Positions 34,538 to 46,563 of a DNA stretch of 64,000 bases are shown piece by piece. Made by a program: the position numbers and the translations under genes. Every line of letters starts with the position of its first letter. The first letter of the stretch is position 1. This DNA is from Spirodela intermedia (taxonomy: Eukaryota; Streptophyta; Magnoliopsida; Alismatales; Araceae), in contig LR746267.1 in NCBI GenBank assembly GCA_902729315.2, positions 2,209,501-2,273,500 of the forward strand, written 5' to 3'. The notes beneath the pieces are model-generated. The model was given only the letters and a program-made list of their open reading frames with translations, did not search any database and was not told the DNA's origin.

Positions 34538-36015
34538 AACTCATTTCTAGCTAAATGTATAGAAAGAAGAGAATTGTGGGTTTGTGGGTGGCTCTAATAA
34601 AGAGGTAAGGACAGATATAGGGTAATTAATGTAGGAATGTTATTACTTTTGATCAATTTCTCCCAAGATTTAGAGTGAAATGAGGGGGTGGCATAGAAAA
34701 AAGAGGAAAGAAGAGAAAGCTCAACACAAATATTATGACAGCAAGAAATGAAGAAATGAGCAAGCATGTCCTGGGCAGTTTTAAGAAGAAAGAGAATGAA
34801 ACAATCCAAACTAAATATCCTTATATTAACTTTCTTTTTTTTCTTTTTTTTCTTTTTTTTTGATGCTAATGACTTCCAATTTTTCTCTCTTTTTTTTTGT
34901 TTTGTTTTTTTTTTGGGGTATAACCAAAATACCAAAAAGAAGATTGAAACTAATTTCATATACAAAGATAAGGACAAACTGCCTAAGAATTACTCACTAA
35001 CTCAAATGTGAAAACATTAAAGACTATCTCTTGCTGTAGATCCAAACTAGTAATTCAAACATATTGAGCAAACACCAAGATAGATAGATGAAAAGTGGTT
35101 AGAAGCTATAGAATGAAATTGAGACAGATAAAAGAAAGGGATAGAGATCAAGTTGATATCACAAATAGGGAGGTAGACGGACTAGGAGTTAACCATATCA
35201 TCAGTAATAAAGAAAACAAGATAGAGGGTTTCTATTATGGCTAATCAATGGGTGAGGGCTAAGGTGAAGTGGTGATAGTCTATTCCCATAGGGGGCTCAA
35301 AAAATAGTGATTCATTACTCAAGACTTGAAAGAATGCATACTCTATTCCCAGAATAAGATTCACCTAGTGAGTAATCAAAACAAATAAGTAAGTTCGGTT
35401 TCTAAATAGTGGTGTAGTGAGGACTCTCAAATCACTCATCACTCCATCCTAAGCCTATTGTATTTCAACCCTTCGATTTTCATGTACTATTCCATCGCCC
35501 TACTAGATATCCTTGCTACTTAGGGATTGACCTAGTACATCTAGATTCATGACTCATACTATTAAGAAATGCTATCAATCCACTACAAGAGCCTAACTTC
35601 ACTACTCACCCTTTTAGAAACAAGGAATGGACAAACTTCTCAAGTGGGGATGGAATTACTATTTTGTATGCATGCAACAAGATGTATATAGAAAAATGAG
35701 ATAAATATGCAATCATCATAACAAATTTTGACAGTTTCATGTTGCAAGCACCCCTGCATGGTCCTCAATGCATTGAGAAAGACATCAAACTAAGAATGAA
35801 AAGTATAGCGTAAGAATGGCAAACTAGGGGGAAAAATTATAATTGCAGTTGCAGCTGTGATTGTGGCTGTAGTAGCAGCTACAGCTGCAAGTCCTTGACT
35901 TCTCTTGCTAAATGATCTATACTAGAACAATATTCTTAAAGAAAATGGGCTAAATACAGCTGTTATTAGAAGGAAAGGACAATGCAAGAACCAAAATACC
36001 ATACAAACTTCAAAA
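34538..36015 (-). other. 3' non-coding region of the Athila element
   Basis: The region lies between the end of the integrase frame and the A2 insertion. It has T-rich tracts (34830..34920) and a CAG/GCTGTA-rich trinucleotide patch (35845..35893). I find no env-like protein. The open frames at 34594..35011 come from homopolymer runs. It continues in 13354..13780 once the inversion and the A2 insertion are removed. Confidence 0.6.
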
Positions 36016-38097
36016 CTAATAAAAAGAAAGCTTCTCAAAGTTTGTCACTAAGGTGGATGTGGAAGGGGCTGGATGCAAGGAGGGATCTAGCAGGTCCTCA
36101 AGCATGGTGACTTGAGGCTCAAGCATCTGATCAGCTCCTACATACTGCTTCAACCTTTGACTATTCACAGTAAAAGATTTCCCTGTCTTTGGATCCATGA
36201 TGAGAACTACGCCAAAATCAAAAAGTTCATTAATAATATAAGGTCCATCCCATCTTGACTTCAACTTCCCTAGAAATAATTTCAAATGTGAGTTATACAG
36301 CCACACTTTCTAATTTTCATACAGGTTTCTTCTTTTCAAGACTTTGTCATGAAAGTGCTGCATCCTTGACTTGTATATGAGTGAATTCTCATAGGCCTCA
36401 TTCCTCAGTTTTTGGAGTTCATGGAGCTGCAAAAGTTGACTCTTCCCTGCATCATCTAAAGAGAGATTAAGTTTCTTAATAAGACAATATGCTTTATGCT
36501 TAATTTCCACAAGAAGATGGCAAGCTTTCCCATACACAACTTTATATGGGGACATACCTAAAGGTGTTTTATATGCAGTCCTATAAGCCCACAAAGCATC
36601 ATAAAGTCTACTTGCCTAATCTTTTCCATTTGGGTTTACAATCTTTTTCAAAAAAAAATTCTCTCTATTACTAACTTCTACCTGTCCATTAGCTTGTGGA
36701 TGGTAAGATGTGGTCATTTTGTGATGGACTCCATATTTTTTTTAACAAATTCTAAAAATGAAAATTATTAAAATAACTGCCTCCATCACTAATGATTGCT
36801 CTTGGACATCCAAACCTACTAATAATATTTTGCATAATGAATTTAAGCACCACTTTATGATCACTTGATCTCGTAGGAATCACTTCTACCCATCTAGACA
36901 CATAATCCACTCCCATAAGAATATACTCATATCCTTCTAAGATTGGAAATGGTCCCATAAAATCTATCCCCCATAGATCAAATACTTCAACCTCAATTAT
37001 TGGCCTCAAGGGCACGTGGTCTTGCTTGCGCAAGTTCACTATAGCTTGGCACTTAAGACACTCTTTGGAAAATTCAAAACGATCAGCATGCAAGGTTGGC
37101 CAGTAGAAACCTGCTTGTAAAATCTTAGACTTTGTAATCTTAGGAGAATAATGCCCTCCATATGGGGAAGAATGGCATGATTCTACAATCTTCCGTTGTT
37201 CCTCATATGGGACACACCTCTTAAGCATATAATCTACTCCAAGATTAAATAATTCAGGTTCTTCCCAAAAATAATGTTTTACCTCTTTGAAGAATTTTTT
37301 CCTTGCAGTTATGTCACAATCTTCTAGTAGAAAACCTGAAACCAAATAGTTAAAAATATGTGCATACCATGGAATCTTTGGAGCTTGCACTTCTAAGATC
37401 TGTTCATCAGGAAAATGATCAAAAATAGGTGAAGGTGAGTCAAAATGTAATCTAGAAAGATGGTCTGCCACCACATTTTCACACCCTCTTCTATCTTTAA
37501 TATCAATATCAAATTCTTGCATCAATAAAATCCACCTCATAAGCCTAGGTTTAGCTTCTTTTTTACCAAGCAAAAATTTTAAAGCAACATGGTCAGAAAA
37601 AACAACTATTTTAATAAATAAAGATGAAATTTTTCTAAAGCAAAGATAATTGCTAGTAATTCCTTTTTGATTGTGGAGTAGTTGACTTGTGCTTCACCCA
37701 AGTTCTTGCTAGCATAATAAATTGCCACCAGCTTCTTGTCTACCCTTTGTCCCAAAACTGCCCCTACTGCAAAATCAGAAGCATCACACATTAATTCAAA
37801 AGGTAAGTCCCAATTAGGGGCTTGGAGTATAGGCGCCTAAGTAAAAGCTTCCTTCATCTGCACAAAAATAGTTTCAACATTAGAATAAAAAATGAAATCA
37901 ACATCCTTTGAGAGCAGATTAGTTAAGGGTTTGAAGATTTTAACAAAGTCCTTTATGAATCTCTTATAGAAGCTTACATGGCTAAGAAAACATCTAAGTT
38001 GTTTGAGATTTGTCGAAAGATGAAGGCTCTTGATCACCTCTATTTTGGCTTTGTCTACTTCCAACTCATGTTTGTTGACTTGATGCCCCAACACTAT
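36016..38097 (-). pseudogene. Athila-like pol: end of RT, RNase H and integrase
   Basis: Minus-strand frames follow the order of Ty3/gypsy pol. From 38092 down come the RT connection (EVDKAKIEVI, then FYKRFIKDF), RNase H at about 37790..37450 (CDASDFAVGAVLGQ, YYASKNL, then AKPRLMRWILLMQEFD and NVVADHLSRL), and the integrase zinc-binding motif at about 37170..37045 (two His, then CLKC). The integrase core shows GIDFMGPF, IISDGGSYF and a GQVEV Glu, and LHELQKLRNEAYE and SRWDGPY lie in the C-terminal part. Breaks occur near 37840, 37600, 36750, 36610 and 36308. There is no chromodomain. The frame resumes exactly where the RT at 46569 stops, across element B. Confidence 0.92.
38093..38097. repeat. 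Left TSD (ACTAT) of element B
   Basis: ACTAT directly precedes TGACATAATT, the decayed LTR1 terminus, and is repeated at 46564..46568 directly after the other end of element B. The duplicated bases lie within the Athila RT frame. Confidence 0.9.
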
Positions 38098-39680
38098 TGA
38101 CATAATTTAGTCATTGTATAGTAAATCACGTCAATTTAAAATTTATAAAGCTAGAAAATATTAATTTTTAGATATTTAGATATATTTATGAACAAATATA
38201 TCAATTATAATTCAATAAAAACTTTAAAAATAGTAGTAATTTTTTAGGTCGATCATAGAGATATAATATAATATCTAATGGAAATAAAATTTTGTTCGAT
38301 GATTCTTACATAAGTGATTATAGACAATTTAATTGATCAAATTAAGATCTGTAAAATTTAAAAAAATCATAATTGAATGAAGCATAACTTAATAAATTTA
38401 AATCACATAAATTATCACTAAATGAAGTAGAACTTAAGTTAAAAATAAGAAAATAGAGTTTTGACGTCACGACGGCGATACGTTGACAATGCACTGAAAT
38501 CTTAAATGTTTGAGAAGATCATCATGTAGTGTCTACAGCTTCAAAGGCTCTCCTTAGATAAGGACGACGTGAACAATCTCTAAATCTTTTTGCGAAGTCT
38601 AAAGATCAATAAAATAGGTCATCGAATTATCTTCAACAGGTGTCACCTAGCGGAGCAAAAAAATAACAACTTAACTCTCTAGTAGTTGTCACTCAAAGTA
38701 GATGGAGGTAAGGGATGTGTCACGAAACTTCATTCTCAAGTTTGCACAGCAAGAGGAGACTCTTCATCACATCTAATATGCTCTCAAGAGGTGGTGACTC
38801 GTTTATCGTTAGATCATCCTCTTCTTGACAATAGCTTATTCATTGATCAATCAGAGATGATTTACTCAATAGATTCACAATCTTTTTATCACAAATCATT
38901 CAACAATTTTAGTAACATCACTTTGCGAATCGTGTTGACGAGATTTTTGCCGATGATCCAACAATTCTAGTAGCTTAATCTTTTATCGACAATCTATAGG
39001 AAAGTCACGATAATCAGATAAAAATATAAATTTTAGCTCTAAAAAGATTCGAACTTACGTCGATTATCCACCTATATGAGAGAGATTGAAATAAATACTC
39101 TAATGCCCTTTTCAAGTGACGTTATTATGGTATATCTCTATTATAACTAAGAGTAGTTAAAGTATTAAAATCTTCGAAACCTTTCGTAGGAAGATGTGAT
39201 GTAGGTTTAATCCCACATCACTTATGTGCCAAAGTTTTGGATGAATATATATTAGTATCACATTTTCAAATAATTAGTCTCTTTCTCTCATATGTATGAC
39301 CACTCCTTGCCCACAATTGTTGACAATCGATGATGTGGAAGGAGAATACCGTACATATGTCCCCATCGATCTTAGCTGCTTGAGCCCTTACTCATAGCTC
39401 CCCCAACTACACTTCTGACCTACTTCTAAGCTCAATTGGGTGACGGGTCCCTCCCTTTTGTTATATTTTTATTTTAATTTCTTTTTCTTCATTTATCTCA
39501 AAAATAAGATTTTAAAAATCATAGAAATTTATAGAAAATCACATAATTAGCCAAAAATTCACATTAATCAATTGAAAACCAGTTTTCATAATTTAACATA
39601 AATATATGTCTATTTATCATGAGTTATGCTAAAAATATATTATTTATTAATGATTAACTCATGATAATGAAGACTTATTA
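38098..39680 (-). repeat. 3' LTR1 of element B (old, long subfamily)
   Basis: It reads TGACATAATTTAGTC at the left and GACTTATTA at the right, next to the complement of a purine tract (CACCCTCCAACTTAAA, 39681..39696). CG decay is heavy and it has the extra AAATACTCTAATGCCC region of the older subfamily. Confidence 0.85.
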
Positions 39681-40222
39681 CACCCTCCAACTTAAATCAT
39701 TGATAGTCTCTTAGCAATGAAATTACAAAAAAAAGGATTCACAAATCTCAAACATCATATTTCAGTACATAAAAAAAATTATAATTAGACATAATATATC
39801 TTAAGACATTTTGGATTCTTCTATCAAATATTTAAGAATGATGTCAAACACTTAATTATTTAAACACTCCTTAGAATAACAATCTAGACTTCACTTCTTC
39901 TATTCACATCTTCATCACTTTATCACTTATACATATATTTAGATGATATTCTAATTATCAATACTCATCCAAGAATAATATTGATCCTATAATTCCTTTT
40001 TTTAAAAGCTTAATTTTTAAATTTTATACTATATTTTTATTTATTTTTATATAGTGGTTAAATAGCTTTTCCTGTAAATAAATTTCAACAATAAGAATGA
40101 TGTCTCACACCCTTCATGTGTAAAAATCTCTATTAAAATCAAATGATCATTCAAATTTTCACATCAAGTAAAAATTATCTATCAAGATTATGAAGTGAAA
40201 ATCTGTAAAATCAAATCTATGT
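39681..40222 (-). other. 3' tail of element B, first part
   Basis: The complement matches the end of the A2 tail (32160..32908), including the TTTGAGATT and AAGTGTGAATAG-like phrases and the final purine tract. It is interrupted at 40223 by an LTR1 and resumes at 43807. Confidence 0.75.
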
Positions 40223-43200
40223 TGATAAGTCTTCATTATCATGAGTTAATAATTAGTAAATAATAAAGTTTTAGCCTTAACTCATGATAAGTATACTTAT
40301 TTTGTGTTAAAGTTTGAAAAGTGGTTTTCAGTTGATTAATGTGAATTTTTGGGTAATTATGTGATTTTACACGAATTTATATGATTTTTATAAACTTGCT
40401 TTTGAGATAAATGAAGAAAAAAAATAAAAAATAAAAATAAGATAAAATGAGGGGGACCCATCAGCCAGTCGGGCCCACAAGCAGGTCGGAAGCTCAATTG
40501 GGGAGTAGCCGTGAGCAAGGGCTCAAGCGACTTAGACCGATAGGGGCACATGTGTGCCACTCCCCTTCCGCATCACCAGTGGTCAGCCGACTATGGGACA
40601 ACAAGTGGTCGTACACACGAGAGAAGAGACTTAGAAATCTAACATTAGTATATATTCATCTAAAAAATCAGCACACAACCGATGTGGGACCAAACCTATG
40701 TCACACCTTCCTCAAAAAGGGCAGGCAACCGGTGTGAGTTTGAATCCTCTTAGAGCCAAAACTCATATTTTCTTATCTAATTATCACGACTTTTCTGCAG
40801 ATCACCGGTGTAGGATTAAGCAACTAGAATTGCTAGATCATCAGCGAAAATCTCGTCAACACGATTCGTGGAGCATTATTACTAAAATTGTTCTACAATT
40901 TGCGATAAAAGGATCATAAATCTATTGAGCAAAGCATCTCCAATTGATTGACAAACAAGCCATCATCGGGAAGAGGACGATCCACCGAGAGATGAGTTGT
41001 CACCTCCTAAGAGCATACCAGATGCGATGAAGAGCCTCCTTGACGTGACTCAGTCATTGTATATTAAATCACGCAAATATAAAATTTATAAAACTAGAAA
41101 ATACGACTTTTCAGATATTTAGAAGTATAAATATATCAATTATAATTCAATAAAAATTCCAAAAATAGCGGTAATTTTCTAGGTCGATCACAGGGATGTA
41201 ATATAATATCTAGTAATTATTCAGAATTTTTCTCAATGAATACGATTTTCTATGAATTTTATATTAGGAAATAAAAAGGAAATATATTTAAAATTCACGA
41301 AAAAGGGAAATAAGGGCGTAGACGTCAAGATGACGTCAGCGCCCAGCAAGCGCGAATCGGGTGGAAATAGAGTTCCACCCGATGATTCTTATGTAACCGA
41401 TTACGGATAATTTAATTGATCAAATTAAGATTTGTAAGAGTCGGAAGAATCGTAATAGAACAAAGTATATTTTGGTAACTTAAAAACACAAAAATTATCA
41501 CTAAATGAAGCGTAAAGTAAATTGAAAGTAGGAAAAAAAAGTTCCAGAGTCACGACGACGATGTGTTGGCGATGCATCGAAATCTTGACTATTCGGGAGG
41601 ATTGCCGTGTAGTGTCCACGGCCTCGAAGGCTCTCCTTGGACAAAGATGACGTGGGCAATCTCTAGATCTTCTCGCGAAGTCTAGAGATCAATGAAGTGG
41701 GTCGTCAAATCATCTCCGGCGGCTGTCACCCAGTGGAGCGGAAAAACAGCGACTTTGCGGCTCTCTAGCGGCTGTCACCCGACGGAGAGGAGCTGGATGG
41801 AGGTGGGGCGCATGTCAGGGAGCTTCATCCTCAGGTCCGCGCAACAAGAGGAGGCTCTTCATCGCATCTGGTATGCTCTCAGGAGGTGGCGACTGGTCTC
41901 CTGGCGGATCGTTCTCTTCCTGACGACGGCTTGTTTGTCAATCAATCAAAGATGATTTACTCGATGGATTTGCGATCCTTTTATCGCGAATCGTTCAACA
42001 ATTTTCATAGCAATGATCTGCGAATCGCATTGATGAGATTTTTGCCGATGATCCAACGATTCTCGTTGCTTAATCCTTCACCGGTGATCTGCAGGAAAGT
42101 CATGATAATCAGATAAAAATATATGAATTTTAACTCTGGGAGGATTCGAACTCGCGTCGGTCGCCCGCCTCTTCTGAGGAAGGTGTGACGGGGGTTTAGT
42201 CCCACATCGGTTGTGCGCCGATTTTTCGGGTGAATATATAGTAATGTTAGCTTTGTAAGCAAAGTCCCTTCTCTCGCGTGTACGACCACTCCTTGCCCCA
42301 CAGCCGGCTGGCCACCGGTGATGTGGAAGGGGAGTGGCGTACACGTGCCCTATTGGTCCCCAAGCCAAGCTGCTCAAGGCCCTACTTGCGGCTACTCCCC
42401 GACTGCGCTTCCGACCTGCTTGCGGGCCCGGCTGGCAGGCGGGTCCCCCCATTTTTACAATATTTTTATTTTTATTTCTTGTTCTTCATTTATCTCAAAA
42501 GTAAGATTGTAAAAATCATATAAAATGACATAATTACCCAAAAATTCACGTTAATCAACTAAAATCACAAATCATTTTTTAACACAAATATAAGTCTATT
42601 TATCATGAGTTAAGGCTAAAACTATATTATTTACTAATTATTAACTCATGATAATAAAGACTTATTACTCCTCTTGTTGCGCGGACCTGAGGATGAAACT
42701 CCCTAACACGCGCTCCACCTTTATCTAGCTCCTTTTCATCAGCTGACAACTATCAGAGAGTCGCAAAGTCATCGTTTTTCCACTCCGCCAAGTGACAGTC
42801 ATCAGAGACGATTCGATGACCCATTTCATTAATTTCTATATCTCGCAAGGAGATCTAGAGATTGCCCACATCGTTTTTATCCAAGGAGAACCTTCGAGGC
42901 CATGGACACTACACGAAGATCCTCTCGAACGCTCAGAATTTCAATGCATCCCTGACGCATTGTCGTCGCGACGCCAGAACTCTTTTTTCCTACTTTCAAC
43001 TTACTTTACACTTCATTTAGTGATAATTTGTGTGATTTTAATTTACCAAAATAGATTTCATCTACTTACGATTCTTTCGACTTTTACAAATCTTAATTTG
43101 ATCAATTAAATCATCTCTAATCGCTTATGAAAGAATCATCAAATAAAACTATATTTCTGCCTGATTCACGTTTGCTAAGACACTAATATCATCTTGATGT

Positions 43201-43806
43201 CTGCACCCTTATTTCCTTTTTTTGTGAATTTTAAATATATTTCTTTTTTATTTCTTTGTATAAAATTCATAAAAAATAATATTCTTTGAGAAAAATTTTA
43301 AATAATTACTAGATATTATATTGTATCCCTATGATCAACCTAAAAAATTACTAATATGTTTAGAAGTTTTATTATTGAATTATAATTGATATATTTGTTC
43401 AAAAATATTTTTAAATATTTTAAAAATCATATTTTCTAATTTTATAAGTTTTAAATTTACATGATTAATTAAATTCGCCTGATTTGCATTCGTCGAGCAT
43501 TGATATCATCCTGACATCTGCACCTTTATTTTCCTTTTTTGTGAATTTTAAATATATTTCCTTTTCATTTTCTAGTGTAAAATTTATACAAAATCGTATT
43601 CATTGAGAAAAATTCTAAATAATTACCAGATGTTATATTACGTCCCTGTGATCAACATGAAAAATTACCATATTTTTTGGAAGTTTTAATGAATTATAAT
43701 TGATATATTTGTTTAGAAATACTTTTAAATATCTAAAAAATCATATTTTCTAATTTTATAAATTTAAAATTTGCATGATTTAATATACAACGATTGAGTC
43801 ATGTCA
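40223..43806 (+). mobile_element. LTR1 inserted in the tail of element B (itself interrupted)
   Basis: The outer copy comprises 40223..41040 and 42673..43806, from TGATAAGTC to GAGTCATGTCA. Flanks TATGT (40218..40222) and CATGT (43807..43811) agree in four of five bases. Without the inner insertion it is about 1950 bases, roughly 310 more than usual, because the AT-rich sense-3' part appears twice in diverged form (about 43159..43460 and 43476..43800). Confidence 0.85.
41041..42667 (-). repeat. Solo LTR1 with perfect TSD CTCCT, deepest level of the nest
   Basis: It reads TGACGTGACTCAG to GACTTATTA and is flanked by CTCCT at 41036..41040 and 42668..42672. The host is the middle of another LTR1, whose AGAGCCTCCT and CTTGTTGCGCGGAC halves rejoin when it is removed. 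CG-rich blocks are well preserved. Confidence 0.93.
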
Positions 43807-44639
43807 CATGTTATCTATCATATATCCAAAGAGTATTCTAACATTTCATATTATTAAATCATTCATTGAACTCAATAATAATCTTACTAATATCTTTTGA
43901 TATCAATCAATCTAATTGATTTAATTTTTTATGCATGTAATATGATGTAAGAAATTTGTAAATTAAATAGTTCTCATAGTGCTGCTTTCTACTTTTAGTT
44001 TTTCTTTTAGCAACAATAAATTTGTCAAAAATAAATCAAACTATCCTCTTTATAGCTATAATTTCAAATTTTAGTAATATATGTTTAGGGGATTAAAATG
44101 TAATAAAAAGGTCTCTAAAATTTCAAATTTTAGACTATTTTTTCTCTATTTTTTTGGACAATTTGTTGTTCCTCACAGAAAACTAAAAAAAATTAGATTT
44201 ATCTAGTTGTTGTTCTAAGTGAGCATGAAAAAAATGCAAACACATGTTATTAATTGTCCTACAACATAAATTATGAATTAATACTTCACCCCTCAACTTA
44301 AAAATGACATTGTCCTCAATGACACAAAAAAATCAGAACACAACATATAGAAAATATAATTTTTAAGTGAAGCATGCACATATGTAAAGTTAAGCACTAA
44401 AAATGTTGTCATAAATGATAAAACTCAGAAAGACATTACCTCAACCTTATTTTTAATTTTCCATTTCATCTTACACTCCTCTTCATACACTTTTTTGAAA
44501 AAAAACAAATATAGAAATAAGTATTACTAAATTATAAAAAAAATAAAGCTTAAAAAAAACAAAATAAAATAAAAACCATGGTTTGCCTCCCATACAACAC
44601 TGAATGTAATGTCTCCAATTTGACACATTAATCTTACTC
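43807..44639 (-). other. 3' tail of element B, second part
   Basis: The complement parallels the A1 and A2 tails: the TTTGGATATATGATAG stretch, the first purine tract (complement of CACCCCTCAACTTAAAAATG at 44287..44306, beside the complement of CATTGAGGACAATGTC), and the decayed GGGAGGCAAACC hairpin (44580..44594). Confidence 0.75.
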
Positions 44640-45710
44640 TTGAATTTCTTTTAATAGTAATTTTTTTTTTTCTATAAGACTTTCATGTTCTATGTAATAT
44701 TTAAGTTTTCGTCTATTTACCTTAAAGTTATGATCACTTTTAAGATTTGTAATCATTATAGCCCCATGATCATGTCTCTTCCCCTACATAAGACCCTATC
44801 TATTTTGATTTTAATTTCTTAAAAATAATTTCAATTTAAAATCATATAATCACACTTTTTGTCTAACATCAAAAAAAATTCTACTAATATATTTATCATG
44901 AAAATTTTAAGTTTTTTCTTTATATATTCTATGATTTTCATAAGTTTCATTCCTCAACTATTCTAGTTCATGTAGCTGAAAAATTCTATGTCCACGAGCT
45001 AATTTATAACTCATAATACTTGTTCTATTTCCACAAAAAGATGACATGAGTTTTCAAAAATGAGACAAAATAAGAACATACCTATAAGATTTTTATAAGC
45101 TATTCTATAAGTCCATAATACATCTTGTAATTTCGTAGGTTAATCTTTCTTATCTAGTCTAATATTTTTTTTCAAAATTCTCTAAATTTTCTTATTTACT
45201 ACTTAAACTTGTCCATTTGTTTGGGCAACTCTATGATGTACTCCATTCTTTTTCAACTGTTCTTTGATCACTTATAATCACTCTATGACATCTAAATCTT
45301 GAAAAAATATTTTCATGTACAAATTTCATTGTGATTTTATGATCATTAGTTCTAGTAGGTATAGCTTCCACCCACTTAGACATATAATCAACAACAAGCA
45401 AAATATATTTATATTTTTCAATTGATAAGAAGGGACTCATGAAATCTATTTCTCATACATCAAAAATTTCAACTACTAATATGTTACTTATGGACATTTC
45501 ATCTTTTTTACTCATGTTACCTATAAATTAGTTTGAAGTACATGTTTTACTAAATTCTATAGAATCTCTAATGATTATAGGCCAATAAAAATCACATTGA
45601 ATTTTTTTTGCAATTATTTTTCATTTAGAGAAATGTCCTCCACAATTAGATGAATGACACATATTAAGAATGTTATGATAGCCAATGACTAACTTTGTGT
45701 TCAAGTTTAT
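44640..45710 (-). pseudogene. Integrase relic of element B
   Basis: A minus-strand open stretch at 45440..45231 reads LLVVDYMSKWVEAIPTR and VIISDQ, the integrase core around the second catalytic Asp. Upstream (45705..45540) is a decayed HHCC region with CHSSNCGGHFS. C-terminal blocks (LHELE-like near 44970) follow. Stops and frameshifts are abundant. Confidence 0.75.
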
Positions 45711-45714
45711 GAGA

Positions 45715-46010
45715 AAATAATTTAATCTTAATAATTTTCAACATAATTTGAGAGAGATTAACTAAATCACAGACCATAAGAAAAAAAATTAAATACTAAT
45801 GAGGTCCTCTAAAGGCAATCCATGAAAATTAGGGAGCATTTGAAAAAAGGTTGAATTTATTTCAAATTTAATAGTGGGTGCTAATGAGACTCTAATAAGT
45901 TTTGAATGCTCTTTGAAATGAATCAAGGGTATCATAATTTTCATGACCATAAAATTGTTCTCAATTTGACCTATACTTCTTTTAGGATCCATCAAAATTA
46001 AATTTTTCTT
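45715..46010 (-). pseudogene. Gag remnant of element B
   Basis: Minus frames show RSIGQIENN, VSLAPTIKFEIN, FQMLPNFHGLPLEDL and RDK-like text matching the start of A1 and A3 gag. It jumps directly from the LRDK region into the integrase zinc region near 45712, so the rest of gag and the front of pol are deleted. Confidence 0.75.
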
Positions 46011-46255
46011 TCAGATTTTTAGTTTTGAATGAATAATAAAAAGATTTTCTAGCCTTTACATAAAAATCAATAAATTCAAGAAAAAAGTTTAATAATTATT
46101 ACCCTCCTTTAGTATGCTCTAGTTTTTTCCTTTCTTCTCCTCGTTCCCTATTTTTTAAAAAAAAATTATAAGAAGAAAATAAAACAAGAGTTAATTTTTT
46201 TGTGTACTCTAAGAGAAAAATAAAAAAATATTAAATATTATGTAATACTAATAAG
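46011..46255 (-). other. Leader of element B
   Basis: The complement matches the A-family leader (GAGGGTAATAATTATT and the CTCTTAGAGTACACAAAAA phrase). At 46247 it breaks off before the PBS and joins the front of LTR1. The PBS and about 1.3 kb of the 5' LTR are gone. Confidence 0.7.
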
Positions 46256-46563
46256 AGTTACCTTGCTCACGGCTCCCCCTGACTGTCCTTCAGATCTGCT
46301 TGTAGGCCCAGCTGGCCAATGGGTCCCCCTCTTTTGTTATATATATATATATATATTTTTTTTTTTTTCTTTATTTATCTCAAAAATAAGACTATAAAAA
46401 TTATATAAATTCATAAAAAATCACATAGTTAGCCAAAAATTCATGTTAATCAACTAAAAGTTACTTTTCACAATTTAACATAAATACATGTCTATTTATT
46501 ATGAGTTAAGACTAAAACTATATTATTTACTAATTATTAACTCATGATAATGAAGACTTATCA
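46256..46563 (-). repeat. 5' LTR1 of element B, only its first 308 bases
   Basis: It ends at 46563 with GACTTATCA, followed by the TSD ACTAT. The sense-3' part has been deleted at 46247..46256. A (TA) run lies at about 46339..46357. Confidence 0.85.

Larger units (their letters stand above)
38098..46563 (-). mobile_element. Element B: LTR1-type Ty3/gypsy element inserted in the Athila pol
   Basis: The element is 8466 bases long and flanked by ACTAT on both sides. In sense it has a truncated 5' LTR (46563..46256), leader, a gag remnant, an integrase remnant, the 3' tail with two purine tracts, and the 3' LTR (39680..38098). Protease, RT and RNase H are missing. Its gag, tail and LTR resemble A1 to A3, but it has integrase where they have the acidic ORF, so it looks like a decayed relative of the autonomous partner. 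Two further LTR1 copies are nested inside its tail. Confidence 0.9.

Noticed and set aside
34594-35011. 127- and 81-codon open frames
   Set aside because: Both depend on poly-T/poly-A runs encoding Phe or Lys repeats in the 3' non-coding region of the Athila element.
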